The translations under genes and the position numbers were made by a program. From NCBI RefSeq assembly GCF_900115195.1, contig NZ_FOVO01000007.1, positions 1-64,000 on the forward strand: 64,000 nucleotides of DNA. Reading direction: 5' to 3'. This DNA is from Xenorhabdus japonica. Lineage in GTDB: Bacteria > Pseudomonadota > Gammaproteobacteria > Enterobacterales > Enterobacteriaceae. Position 1 is the first letter of the stretch, and every line of letters begins with the position of its first letter. This document shows, piece after piece, positions 1 through 10,720 of this stretch. Under the pieces are notes generated by a model. That model was not told the origin of the DNA. It worked only from the letters and a program-made list of their open reading frames with translations, and made no database searches.

Positions 1-49
1 GGATTGTAAATCACAAACGATCATCAATGTTCCTACCTTTATGTACTGA

Positions 50-169
50 AGGCACATCACTGAACTAACTGTTCAATTTAGACCCGTTTGCCCTAGCAAA
101 CGACGCCCGATTCACGTCCAGCAATTCATTTTCGGTTATGACATCGCCATTCAGCATCTGGAAGAGTAA
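50..169 (+). pseudogene. Possible 3' remnant of an upstream DUF3261-like lipoprotein gene
   Basis: An open frame runs from just after an in-frame TGA (47-49) to a TAA at 167-169, 3 bases before the apeO start. Its last residues read GYDIAIQHLEE, preceded by a basic stretch. That resembles, from memory, the C-terminal end of DUF3261 lipoproteins, which sit directly upstream of this ketosynthase in aryl-polyene clusters. The in-frame stop and the lack of an obvious continuation in another frame over the first 46 bases suggest a broken gene. So little of it is in the window that a reading-frame accident cannot be excluded. Confidence 0.35.
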
Positions 170-172
170 AGC

Positions 173-1354
173 ATGATTTATATTTCTGCCGTGGGTATGC
201 TCAATGCCTTGGGCAATAACGTGGATGAGATTGCGCAGAATCTCGTGCTCGGTCAGGCACCCGGCATGTCTGAGCGCTCTGGCTGGCTACAACCCGAAAA
301 AGCCTGCTGTCTGGGAGGTGTTGACGGTGAACTGCCCGCTATTCCTGCCTCTCTGTTTAAACACAACAGCCGTAATAATCGTTTGTTACTGGCTGCCTTG
401 ATGCAAATAAAACCACAAGTGGACGATGCTATCACCCGTTATGGTCGGGAACGCATCGCTGTGATCATGGGAACCAGCACATCTGGCCTTGAAGAGGGTG
501 ATCAACATGTCAGCCGCACGATCCATCAGCAACCTAATCAGGATTACCATTATTACCAACAGGAACTGGGTGATCCTTCCCGCTTCCTTGCCAATTATCT
601 TAGTATTGATGGACCTGTATTTACCATATCGACAGCCTGTTCATCCAGTTCACGGGCGATTATCACCGGTCAACGTCTGATTGAAATGGATATGGTAGAT
701 GTGGCGATTGTTGGTGGTGCGGACACACTGAGCCGCATGCCAATCAATGGATTTAATAGCCTGGAATCTCTTTCCCCCACCTTGTGTGAACCATTTGGTG
801 AAAATCGCCAAGGCATTACTATCGGAGAAGCATCAACATTGCTGCTGCTAACACGGGAACCTCAGCCGAGTGCATCTCAACCAATAGCATTACTTGGCGT
901 AGGGGAATCGAGTGACGCATGGCATATGTCTGCCCCGCATCCTGAAGGGAAAGGAGCCATTGAAGCTATCAATATGGCATTAGGAAATGCAAAACTCTCT
1001 CCAGCAGAAATCGGTTATATCAACCTGCATGGAACAGGCACAAAATTAAATGACCAGATGGAATCTATTGTCATCAACCAGATTTTTGGTGAGAACACTC
1101 CATGCAGTTCAACCAAGTATTTAACCGGTCATACTCTGGGAGCCGCTGGTGCTTGTGAAGCCGGAATTTGTTGGCTATTGCTGACGCGTAATCTGCCGCT
1201 GCCAGCACAAGATTTTTCACGCTCAAACATAGATCCCTCACTGTCTGATTGCGGCTTGCTAACCCAATCGCAACCACTGGAAAAACCGATTGTCATGTCA
1301 AATTCTTTTGCCTTTGGTGGCAACAATACCAGCCTGATATTGGGAGTTGCATAA
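173..1354 (+). CDS. apeO: Aryl-polyene ketosynthase ApeO (KS, FabB/FabF-like)
   Basis: Beta-ketoacyl-ACP synthase of 393 residues that would condense malonyl units onto the growing polyene chain in the cytoplasm. The thiolase-fold Cys-His-His triad is intact: C156 in TACSSSS, H286 in LHGTGT and H320 in GHTLGAAGA, with a C-terminal FAFGGNN glycine-rich motif. Its stop overlaps the next start by one base (TAATG), so it is coupled to apeP. The order KS, dehydratase, ketoreductase, KS is the known apeO-P-Q-R end of aryl-polyene clusters, where ApeO pairs with the chain-length factor ApeC; that partner would lie upstream of this window. The symbol is assigned from family and order. Confidence 0.85.
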   Translation: MIYISAVGMLNALGNNVDEIAQNLVLGQAPGMSERSGWLQPEKACCLGGVDGELPAIPASLFKHNSRNNRLLLAALMQIKPQVDDAITRYGRERIAVIMGTSTSGLEEGDQHVSRTIHQQPNQDYHYYQQELGDPSRFLANYLSIDGPVFTISTACSSSSRAIITGQRLIEMDMVDVAIVGGADTLSRMPINGFNSLESLSPTLCEPFGENRQGITIGEASTLLLLTREPQPSASQPIALLGVGESSDAWHMSAPHPEGKGAIEAINMALGNAKLSPAEIGYINLHGTGTKLNDQMESIVINQIFGENTPCSSTKYLTGHTLGAAGACEAGICWLLLTRNLPLPAQDFSRSNIDPSLSDCGLLTQSQPLEKPIVMSNSFAFGGNNTSLILGVA

Positions 1355-1833
1355 TGTCTGACTATTTGCCAGTAGATCGTTATCTCCCACATGAAGCCCC
1401 AATGGTGTTATTAGAAAAAATGATCAACGTATCCAGCGATCATGTGCATTGTCAGGTCACAGTCAGCCAAGATGGCGTTCTATCCCCTTTTCTCAATGAA
1501 AAAGGCCATCTGCCGGGTTGGTTTGCCATTGAAATCATGGCTCAAACTATTGGTGTCTGGTCTGGCTGGCATCGCAAGAAAAGAGAAGAAGAAGATTCCT
1601 CATTGGGCATGTTATTGGGCGGACGTGCAGTACGGTGTCAAGTACCCGCTTTCACCCAAGGCAGCGTGCTGGATATTCAGATGAATTTATTACTGCAAGA
1701 TGAAAAATTTGGCAGTTTTGAAGGTGAAATCAGTTGTAATGGCACTGTACTGGTAACAGGCCGCCTGAACATCTACCAACCTAACACAACAGAACTCACA
1801 CAACTAATAAATAAACAGGATGGAGTAGCATAA
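1354..1833 (+). CDS. apeP: Aryl-polyene dehydratase subunit ApeP (FabZ-like hotdog)
   Basis: Protein of 159 residues with a hotdog-fold 3-hydroxyacyl-ACP dehydratase pattern: an N-terminal YLPHEAPM segment typical of FabA/FabZ, then GHLPGWFAIEIMAQ, corresponding to the central helix with the catalytic His region. In characterised aryl-polyene systems ApeP works as a heterodimer with ApeI, so the dehydrating unit is probably ApeI:ApeP with ApeI encoded upstream. The open frame extends back to 1249, but the start at 1354 is preferred because it overlaps the apeO stop by one base and begins the recognisable domain. Its own stop overlaps the apeQ start in the same TAATG manner. Confidence 0.82.
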   Translation: MSDYLPVDRYLPHEAPMVLLEKMINVSSDHVHCQVTVSQDGVLSPFLNEKGHLPGWFAIEIMAQTIGVWSGWHRKKREEEDSSLGMLLGGRAVRCQVPAFTQGSVLDIQMNLLLQDEKFGSFEGEISCNGTVLVTGRLNIYQPNTTELTQLINKQDGVA

Positions 1834-2561
1834 TGCGTTCAGTTCTAGTGACCGGAGCCAGCAAAGGGATAGGCCGAGCTATTGCCTGTCGGCTGGCGGC
1901 AGATGGTTTTACGGTCATCGTGCATTATCACCGCGATGCTAAAGGTGCGGAAGAGACACTGGAACAAATTCAGGCGAACGGAGGCAGTGGCCGTATACTG
2001 AATTTTGATGTTTCGGATCGAATTATCTGTCGTGAAATACTGGAAAAAGATATCGAAGCTCACGGTGCTTACTATGGTATCGTCTGCAATGCCGGGATCG
2101 CCAAAGATGGTGCTTTCCCGGCTTTGCAAGGCAATGACTGGGACAGTGTTATTCATACCAATTTGGATGGCTTCTATAATGTTATCCACCCTTGCGTCAT
2201 GCCGATGATCGGCTTACGTCATGGAGGACGTATTATCACATTATCATCCGTGTCCGGTTTGATGGGCAACCGCGGACAAGTCAATTACAGCGCGGCTAAA
2301 GCGGGCATTATCGGAGCAACAAAAGCACTGGCAATCGAATTGGCGAAAAGAAAAATCACCGTAAACTGCATTGCTCCCGGATTGATTGGCACAGACATGA
2401 TCCAAATGGAAGAAGCGGCTCTGAAAGAAGCCATGAATATGATCCCCATGAAACGGATGGGGCAAGTGGATGAAGTGGCGGGGCTTGCCAGCTATCTGAT
2501 GTCTGATATTGCGGGATATGTAACCCGTCAGGTTATTTCAATCAACGGGGGAATGCTATGA
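1833..2561 (+). CDS. apeQ: Aryl-polyene 3-ketoacyl-ACP reductase ApeQ (FabG-like SDR)
   Basis: Short-chain dehydrogenase of 242 residues, the usual FabG length. It shows the NADPH-binding TGASKGIG motif at residues 7-14, the NAG segment near 86-88, and the catalytic Ser139, Tyr152, Lys156 set in SSVSG and NYSAAKAG. The C-terminal end ISINGGML is typical of FabG. It would reduce the 3-keto intermediate after each ApeO condensation, before ApeI:ApeP dehydration creates the conjugated double bond. It is coupled on both sides, by one base with apeP and four bases (ATGA) with apeR. Confidence 0.87.
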   Translation: MRSVLVTGASKGIGRAIACRLAADGFTVIVHYHRDAKGAEETLEQIQANGGSGRILNFDVSDRIICREILEKDIEAHGAYYGIVCNAGIAKDGAFPALQGNDWDSVIHTNLDGFYNVIHPCVMPMIGLRHGGRIITLSSVSGLMGNRGQVNYSAAKAGIIGATKALAIELAKRKITVNCIAPGLIGTDMIQMEEAALKEAMNMIPMKRMGQVDEVAGLASYLMSDIAGYVTRQVISINGGML

Positions 2562-3829
2562 GCCATAATGCGATATTCCAGAAGGAATTCCATAAAGACA
2601 TGCCTCGTAGGGTAGTTATCACAGGAATGGGTGGCATTACTGCACTGGGACACGATTGGCAATCTGTTTCCGCTGGGTTGAAAGCGGGCATCAATACGGT
2701 CGAACAGATGCCGGCATGGGCAGAATATGACGGACTCAATACCCACCTTGGGGCACCCGTTACAGATTTTATTTTACCCGAACACTACACCCGCAAACGC
2801 ATTCGCTCAATGGGGCGTGTTTCTCTGATGTCAACGCGCGCCACAGAGCTAGCCTTAGAGATGGCGGGTTTACTTGGCGATCCGATACTGACCAATGGAG
2901 AAACTGGCATTGCCTATGGTTCCTCTACGGGCAGTACCAAGCCAGTCAGTGAATTTGCCACCATGCTGACTGAAAAGCATACCAATAACATCACTGGCAC
3001 AACTTATGTACAAATGATGCCCCATACCGCCGCCGTCAACACCGGCTTGTTCTTTGGTCTGCGTGGCAGAGTTATTCCAACCTCAAGTGCCTGTACATCT
3101 GGCAGTCAGGCAATTGGATACGCGTGGGAAGCTATCCGCCACGGCTATCAAACCGTGATGGTTGCAGGTGGAGCCGAAGAGTTGTGTCCATCCGAAGCGG
3201 CGGTATTTGATACGTTATTCGCCACCAGCCAGAGAAATGAAGCACCGAAAACCACGCCTTCTCCATTTGATGTTAACCGTGATGGGCTGGTCATTGGTGA
3301 AGGTGCGGGTACATTGATCCTTGAAGAATTGGAACACGCCAAAGCACGTGGTGCCAAGATTTATGGTGAAATCATCGGGTTTGCTACTAACTGTGATGCT
3401 TCCCATATCACTCAGCCAAAATCCGAAACGATGCAGATCTGCATTGAAATGGCGCTGAAATCAGCGGGTTTACAGCCAGCCGATATCGGTTATCTCAGTG
3501 CTCACGGTACTGCAACCGATCGTGGAGATGTAGCAGAGAGTCAAGCTACAGCCAATATTTTCGGCAACCAAACGCCTATATCTTCACTGAAAAGCTATTT
3601 CGGCCATACATTGGGGGCTTGTGGTGCACTTGAAGCATGGTTAAGTCTGGAAATGATGAATGCAGGCTGGTTTGCCCCAACCATTAATCTGCAAGAGGTC
3701 GATCCCGCTTGTGGGGAGTTGGATTACATTATGCACCAACCTCGTAAAATCCAGACCGAGTTTATTCAAAGCAATAACTTTGCCTTTGGTGGCATCAATA
3801 CCTCGATTGTGATCCGACGTTGGGCTTAA
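2558..3829 (+). CDS. apeR: Aryl-polyene ketosynthase ApeR (FabF-like)
   Basis: Second ketosynthase of the cluster, 423 residues, also with a complete triad: C179 in SSACTSGS, H316 in SAHGTAT and H350 in YFGHTLGACGA, plus the C-terminal FAFGGINTS motif. The start at 2558 overlaps the apeQ stop by four bases. A second Met at 2600, immediately before the domain start RRVVITGMG, is the alternative. A putative transcription terminator follows, so apeR is the last gene of the operon. Two ketosynthases are normal for aryl-polyene clusters. Confidence 0.86.
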   Translation: MSHNAIFQKEFHKDMPRRVVITGMGGITALGHDWQSVSAGLKAGINTVEQMPAWAEYDGLNTHLGAPVTDFILPEHYTRKRIRSMGRVSLMSTRATELALEMAGLLGDPILTNGETGIAYGSSTGSTKPVSEFATMLTEKHTNNITGTTYVQMMPHTAAVNTGLFFGLRGRVIPTSSACTSGSQAIGYAWEAIRHGYQTVMVAGGAEELCPSEAAVFDTLFATSQRNEAPKTTPSPFDVNRDGLVIGEGAGTLILEELEHAKARGAKIYGEIIGFATNCDASHITQPKSETMQICIEMALKSAGLQPADIGYLSAHGTATDRGDVAESQATANIFGNQTPISSLKSYFGHTLGACGALEAWLSLEMMNAGWFAPTINLQEVDPACGELDYIMHQPRKIQTEFIQSNNFAFGGINTSIVIRRWA

Positions 3830-3850
3830 TTGGGGATTAAGGCCATAGAC

Positions 3851-3877
3851 AAAGCGCAGGGTTAAAACCAGCGCTTT
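3851..3877 (+). terminator. Hairpin after apeR
   Basis: AAAGCGC (3851-3857) pairs with GCGCTTT (3871-3877), and GGTT/AACC inside the loop can extend the stem after one mismatch. A short TTATTATTA run follows. It is the likely end of the ape operon. Confidence 0.6.
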
Positions 3878-4304
3878 ATTATTAAACACAGGTCATCATA
3901 TGGTGGCCTGGCGTCATTACTATCAAGAATGTTTTGATTCATCATTTGAGATATCATTCATAACATCCTCCCGGTTTTATAAAACGAGAAAGATTAATTT
4001 AATACTTAAACATTATTTCTAATTATCTATTACCAGAAAATAATTATGCATATTTATTCTAGATGGTAATAAATACTTTTAATTTTTATTGCGTGATATT
4101 ATTAATAAAGAAATTTTTCTCATTATGGCTTATTCTAAATAAGCTACCAAAAGCGATAGCTTATATCCGATAGAATTTAAGATGAATGATATAGACCTAT
4201 TTCATTCTAAAAGTATAATACCAATCTTAACTTTTTCAATAAAAAATAAACATTAATTCTACAAATAAATCCTATGAATAATGAAAAGTTCGAAAGTAGC
4301 TTCA
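3878..4304. other. AT-rich gap between apeR and the ogr-like gene
   Basis: About 430 bases, strongly AT-rich, with no frame that looks like a protein, no convincing RNA and no long repeat. It separates the conserved ape operon from the accessory stretch. I see nothing specific in it. Confidence 0.5.
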
Positions 4305-4583
4305 TTAAGCAACAGAATCAGCTTTCAATAAGGCCAATACCTCCTGACGTTGTTGCGGATTGAGGTTATTCACCATAGTCCGCAGCAATTTATCGCCAGT
4401 TTTGGCACTGGGGCTTAATGTGTGTGAAAAAGTCAAATTCATGACAAATCGGTAACCACATTCAATATCAGCGCACGCACAGTAAAGATCGGCAATTTCA
4501 TGGTGCTTCCGATTGGTTTTACTAATGACCGCTTTAACGCCACATTCAGGGCAAAAAATTTTTAATACGCGCATCCTACTCAT
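4305..4583 (-). CDS. Ogr/Delta-like zinc-finger transcription activator
   Basis: Small protein of 92 residues from the chosen start (MSRMRV...); the open frame goes back to 4643 but the upstream residues do not look conserved. It has a C-x2-C pair (FCPECG) and, 20-25 residues later, a Cys-rich cluster ending CADIECGYRF, the pattern of the P2 Ogr and P4 Delta late-gene activators. Such proteins bind zinc and recruit RNA polymerase to phage late promoters. The tail of about 40 residues after the finger is longer than in some phage Ogr proteins. No phage structural, integrase or portal gene lies nearby, so this looks like an orphan regulator left by a P2-like element. Confidence 0.72.
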   Translation of the reverse strand: MSRMRVLKIFCPECGVKAVISKTNRKHHEIADLYCACADIECGYRFVMNLTFSHTLSPSAKTGDKLLRTMVNNLNPQQRQEVLALLKADSVA

Positions 4584-4967
4584 TCCCAATAGATTTATAT
4601 TTTGACAATTTTGACTTTTTGCGTATTTTACCCCTGAATTCACGTAATCTTTCTTAATATGGAATGTAATGTCACTGATACACCAGGCTTCTTTCTACTC
4701 CAACCACACAAAGATTCTAATGGGAATCGTTTCGTTATATGCTTTTTTCCATAAATCTTTTCATTCATGAGTATCAGTTTTTCTCGTTGTATCTCTTTAT
4801 GATAAAGGACTATAGTCCGCACCACTCAAGGCTATTGAGTAAATTACCTACTGCTTAAATCACCAAGATATATTCCAATCCTTGGCATATATCGTGGCGG
4901 CCATTCGGCAAAATCTTGATGAGAAGCAGCGCATTTCTGGTTGATTTTTTATGTGGAGACGACAGTA
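4584..4967. other. Gap between the ogr-like gene and the MFS gene
   Basis: About 380 AT-rich bases holding the divergent promoters of the flanking genes. A 61-codon minus-strand frame (4640-4825) shows no recognisable family. I see no repeat or RNA. Confidence 0.4.
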
Positions 4968-6164
4968 GTGAAACTGCTGCGCAAGAATGACAGTGCATTT
5001 GTACCTGTCGCCGGCTTGACTGTTTTTGCAATTGCTTCTGGTTACCTAATGAGCTTAATTCCTCTGTCGATGGCAAGTTTCAGCATTGATACAATTTATG
5101 CCAGTTGGTTAGCCAGTGCTTATTACATCGGTCTATTAATAGGCTCAATGATGATTGAACCTGTTATTGCCAAGATAGGTCACCGCCTTTCATTTATTGT
5201 TTTTTTGTCGCTCTTATCAGCGACAGTAATTGTATTACCTTTTTTTCCAAATAAAGAAATCTGGTTAGTTGTTCGGTGTATTGCCGGCGTGGCCGTGGCC
5301 GGTGTTTTTGTCGTGGTCGAATCTTGGTTGTTAATTGGTGATAGCCCTAAAGAACGCGCCAAACGCCTGAGCTTCTATATGACTTCCCTTTACGGTGGAA
5401 CAACTTTAGGGCAGTTATTGATTGGGTCTATCGGCACTCAGGGGATGATCCCCTTTATGGTGGTTTCGGTGCTGCTGTTTGTCGCTATTTTGCCTCCATT
5501 ATTCGTGCGGCACGGACAACCACCCGCGCTCCATCACCAAAGTATATCGCTGAGAAAAATCACCAAATTCAGTAAGCCAGCGATCGTTGGCTGCATAACA
5601 TCTGGCATTGTTATGGGTACTATCTATGGTTTGATGCCTTTATCACTAAGCCAAAGTGATTTCAACGCCGATCAAGTCGGTGTATTGATGGCATCCATTA
5701 TTCTGGGCGGAATGGTCATACAGTCTATTATCAGTAAGCTGTCCGTCATCATGAGCAAAACTTTTCTATTGACAATAGTGTCATTACTGGGTGTATTCGC
5801 CGTAGGAATAATGTATCTCTTTGATCATTATATTGTAATGATAGTGGCACTGGCACTTTTAGGTATGTCGTCTTTTGCGCTGTATCCCATTGCGATTACT
5901 CTTGCTTGTGACAAGCTGGATTCGTCCTATATTGTAGCGGCTAGTCAGGTCATGTTATTAAGTTATAGTATTGGCTCCTCTATTGGGCCACTGGGAGCAG
6001 GGCATTTTATGCTACAGCACTACTTTCAAGTTCAGCACAATGGGCTGATGAGTTTCTTTTTCATTGTCTTATTGGTTACTGCAATTTACATGCTGCTGGC
6101 AAGCCTAAGCCGTAAAAATGTCCAATCTGAAATTGAAAACGATAGAAAAATAGGGGGGTATTAA
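4968..6164 (+). CDS. MFS transporter, YcaD-like
   Basis: Polytopic inner-membrane protein of 398 residues with about twelve hydrophobic segments. Residue patterns such as VVVESWLL near TM4, YGGTTLGQLL, the mid-protein SGIVMGTIYGLMPL and LLSYSIGSSIGP near the C-terminus match the YcaD branch of the major facilitator superfamily. The substrate is unknown. The GTG start at 4968 is preferred over an in-frame TTG at 4941 because GGAG lies about nine bases upstream. It is followed immediately by a GNAT gene with no spacer, suggesting one transcript. Confidence 0.78.
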   Translation: MKLLRKNDSAFVPVAGLTVFAIASGYLMSLIPLSMASFSIDTIYASWLASAYYIGLLIGSMMIEPVIAKIGHRLSFIVFLSLLSATVIVLPFFPNKEIWLVVRCIAGVAVAGVFVVVESWLLIGDSPKERAKRLSFYMTSLYGGTTLGQLLIGSIGTQGMIPFMVVSVLLFVAILPPLFVRHGQPPALHHQSISLRKITKFSKPAIVGCITSGIVMGTIYGLMPLSLSQSDFNADQVGVLMASIILGGMVIQSIISKLSVIMSKTFLLTIVSLLGVFAVGIMYLFDHYIVMIVALALLGMSSFALYPIAITLACDKLDSSYIVAASQVMLLSYSIGSSIGPLGAGHFMLQHYFQVQHNGLMSFFFIVLLVTAIYMLLASLSRKNVQSEIENDRKIGGY

Positions 6165-6599
6165 ATGCAGATACAACAAGCCACCAAAACTGATTTTTCG
6201 ACACTGATCCAAATTTGGGAAGCCTCGGTACTTGCAACTCATGATTTCTTGCCCAAAGCCATGATTGAAGTTTTACGCCCGCAGATCCTTAACGATTATC
6301 TGCCCAATCTTACTGTTTATAAGGCTGTAGAGGGACAAGATAATATCGTGGGATTTATCAGTACCGATCAACATCGAGTAGAAATGTTGTTTATTGTACC
6401 ACAAGCACGAGGCACCGGAATCGGCAAGATGTTACTGGAATTTGCTATTCACGAATTACAGATCAACGAATTGGATGTAAATGAACAAAATGCACAAGGC
6501 GTAGGCTTCTACCAACATATGGGATTTCAGGTTTTTTCTCGCTCAGAGCTTGATGGACAAGGGAATCCGTTTCCTTTATTACATATGAAGCTGACCTGA
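6165..6599 (+). CDS. GNAT acetyltransferase, YjaB-like
   Basis: Protein of 144 residues with the GNAT fold. The acetyl-CoA loop is PQARGTGIGKMLL (about residues 80-92), followed by the NVNEQN-type beta strand (here DVNEQNAQ) and FYQHMGFQVFSRSE. The N-terminal IWEASVLATHDFL segment and the overall pattern match E. coli YjaB. The substrate is unknown. Its ATG directly follows the transporter stop, with a strong G-rich ribosome site inside the transporter 3' end, so the two genes are translated as a pair. Confidence 0.8.
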   Translation: MQIQQATKTDFSTLIQIWEASVLATHDFLPKAMIEVLRPQILNDYLPNLTVYKAVEGQDNIVGFISTDQHRVEMLFIVPQARGTGIGKMLLEFAIHELQINELDVNEQNAQGVGFYQHMGFQVFSRSELDGQGNPFPLLHMKLT

Positions 6600-6861
6600 G
6601 ATTCATTGACCAATATCTCCTACTCCTGTAACGCCTCAAGCATCGTTGAAAGCCTCAGAATGACTTTTAACATTTTGCGGTTTTTCAGGGAATGAATAAC
6701 AAAACGATTCTGCCAAAATGACAACAAAATAAGATTTTTTAATACAAAAAAATAAATTTAAATTAATGGAATATTTTGTAAACGACTAAGTGGAACTTAA
6801 TAGTTAAATGATATAATGGCGTTTTTACCAGTATTTTTATTTCTATTGAGTTTAAGCATTA

Positions 6862-7709
6862 ATGAATTATCTACAACAACCTACAGCTTCAGGGATGAAG
6901 CTGTTTACTGATCTTATTGGAAAACGTGTTACTCCTGGAGAACATTGGCATTCTTCCAGCAACCGCACTAAATTTGCACTGCGCAGTATCCTGACACCGG
7001 TTTCCACATTGAAACTATTGAATGGCCTTGCCAGAACACCTCGTTATTTGGATATTTTGAAAAAGCAGCCCAGTTTGCATTGTAAATTACACCGCCCATA
7101 TTTAAGCATTAATTTTAAGCACAAACAAATTGTGAATGCTCTGAATGAACACTATCATCTATTATTCAGCCAGTTAGAACCTGCCATAATTAGCAGAATT
7201 TTTGATATTCATGCTTATTTACTGGCAACCATTCAAGGTAAAAATGAAACATTTTTGATATATTGATTCACTGGATAATCTGAATAAAGAAGGTGAACTT
7301 TCTTTATATATGACTACCGAAGAAAATATCATTCTGGCTAAATGTGCGTTTACTTTATTGACAATTGATGGCAAACAAACGCTATTTATTGGTGTATTGC
7401 AAGGCCCGGCTAAAGGGGATAATTCTCTGGAGATTATCCGCCACGCAACTAAAGAGTGTTATGGGCTATTTCCCAAACGCTTGTTAATTGAGGCTATTTA
7501 TCGTTTTGCCGAACATGTTAATTGTGAACAAATATTGGCAGTCAGTAACAAGACCCATATCTACCGTAGTATCCGTTATTGGCATAAAAAGAAGAAGCAA
7601 ATGGTGGCGGATTATAATTCCTTCTGGGAATCCCTTACAACAGTCTGATTTCCTGTCAGAAAGGAATACCAATTGGGAACTCAACGTGGCTTCGTCATTA
7701 ACCATGTAA
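6862..7709 (+). pseudogene. virK/ybjX-family (DUF535) gene, frameshifted
   Basis: The first frame (6862-7266) encodes the N-terminal part of a VirK/YbjX protein, including KFALRSILTP and HRPYLSINF, and stops after KNETFLIY. The next frame, open from 7259, continues the same protein without a gap: DNLNKEGELSLYM, FIGVLQGP, KRLLIEA and ILAVSNKTHIYR, ending at 7648. One extra base between about 7252 and 7264, near a T5 run, accounts for the break. The usual last 40 or so residues are missing; a third frame (to 7709, SDFLSERNTNWEL) may be the shifted tail, and it overlaps the convergent acetyltransferase. Family members are linked to envelope stress and polymyxin resistance; this copy is probably inactive. 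Confidence 0.78.
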
Positions 7710-8307
7710 GATGGGTTTTAATGGCGGGCCATTCATTGAGAAGAATGCTATAAACGCAAGTGTCTCGTAACGAACCGTCTTTGGCTCGCAAGTGTTGACG
7801 CAAAATACCATCCAGTTTTGCCCCCAACCGTGCAATCGCCTTACGACTCCGATGATTTAAAAAATGGGTACGAAATTCCACTGCAACACATTCCAGTTCC
7901 TCAAATGCATACTGCAACAATAAAAACTTTGCTTCCGTATTGATAGCAGTGCGTTGGACAGAACATGCATACCATGTAGCACCTATTTCCAATCTGGGAA
8001 TACTCTCAGCAATATTAATATATCCGGTCATGCCAACGGCTACACCTGTTGCATTATCAATGACAGTAAAAGGCAACATGCTGCCATTAGCATGCAGGTC
8101 TAAACGGCGCTCAACTTCCTCATGGACATTTGCAGGATCAGGCACACTGGTATACCACAGTTTATGTAACTGCCCCTCCTCAATAGCGCTAACAAATTCA
8201 TCATGTCTATCATGCGAAAAAGGTACTAAAGTTACACTTTTTCCTGTCAACGTAACCCAATCTGTTATTTTTCTCATACTTATTTTACCAATATTTATTT
8301 CTGTCAT
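7681..8307 (-). CDS. GNAT acetyltransferase, RimJ/RimL-like
   Basis: Protein of 208 residues with a GNAT pattern of the RimJ/RimL or spermidine-acetyltransferase type: N-terminal LTGKSVTLVPFS, central FTVIDNATGVAVGMTGY and RLEIGATWY, then NTEAKFLLLQYAFEEL and the C-terminal NHRSRKAIARLGA, which is the cofactor-proximal helix. The substrate is unknown. A second start at 8277 (MRKITDW) is possible and neither start has a strong ribosome site. It converges on and overlaps the tail of the virK pseudogene, consistent with its arrival or expansion having truncated that gene. Confidence 0.78.
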   Translation of the reverse strand: MTEINIGKISMRKITDWVTLTGKSVTLVPFSHDRHDEFVSAIEEGQLHKLWYTSVPDPANVHEEVERRLDLHANGSMLPFTVIDNATGVAVGMTGYINIAESIPRLEIGATWYACSVQRTAINTEAKFLLLQYAFEELECVAVEFRTHFLNHRSRKAIARLGAKLDGILRQHLRAKDGSLRDTCVYSILLNEWPAIKTHLTWLMTKPR

Positions 8308-8532
8308 ACCTTTTATTGAAACATTTAATGCTGAATTATTTATTTAAATCATTATGCAATAGAACATTTACAACATGCACGGCTAAAAGCATACAATAAT
8401 CATAAATAAGAAGCATTTCTATTCTTAACAGATTTTCATTAAGGTGCCATTGATGCTCTATTTCATGATATTTATCACAATCAGTTAACAAAGTGATTCC
8501 AATAATGCTGGAACTGTCTAAATTTAAACATC

Positions 8533-8549
8533 ATCTCATCCGACCACTT
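8533..8549 (+). promoter_or_regulatory. Possible FadR operator upstream of fadH
   Basis: ATCTCATCCGACCACTT matches the known FadR operator pattern (half sites around GGTCCGACC) at roughly 12-13 of 17 positions, with the right-hand half CGACCA intact. It lies 68 bases before the fadH start, as expected for repression by fatty-acid-responsive FadR. The rest of the gap between the acetyltransferase and fadH (8308-8616) shows nothing else recognisable. Confidence 0.35.
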
Positions 8550-8589
8550 GGCTATATAGCTCCATACAGAGAAAAATAATATTTCTTGA

Positions 8590-10638
<2,049 letters not shown>

Positions 10639-10670
10639 CAAGCCAGATCCGGATAAAAATCCAAAGAAAA

Positions 10671-10702
10671 ACGGTGATAATTCGTTGAGCAATTATCACC
10701 GT
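10671..10702 (-). terminator. Shared terminator between fadH and sstT
   Basis: A perfect 12-bp stem, ACGGTGATAATT (10671-10682) with AATTATCACCGT (10691-10702), and an 8-base loop. Read on the minus strand it is followed by TTTTTCTTT, a good terminator for sstT. On the plus strand the tail is weaker. Confidence 0.8.
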
Positions 10703-10720
10703 CTTAATGCCAGCAAATGA

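Noticed and set aside
1249-1353. N-terminal extension of apeP back to 1249
   Set aside because: The extension lies inside apeO and is not conserved; the TAATG overlap and hotdog start favour 1354.
4640-4825. 61-codon minus-strand frame upstream of the ogr-like gene
   Set aside because: No recognisable residues and no convincing ribosome site; AT-rich spacer sequence yields such frames by chance.
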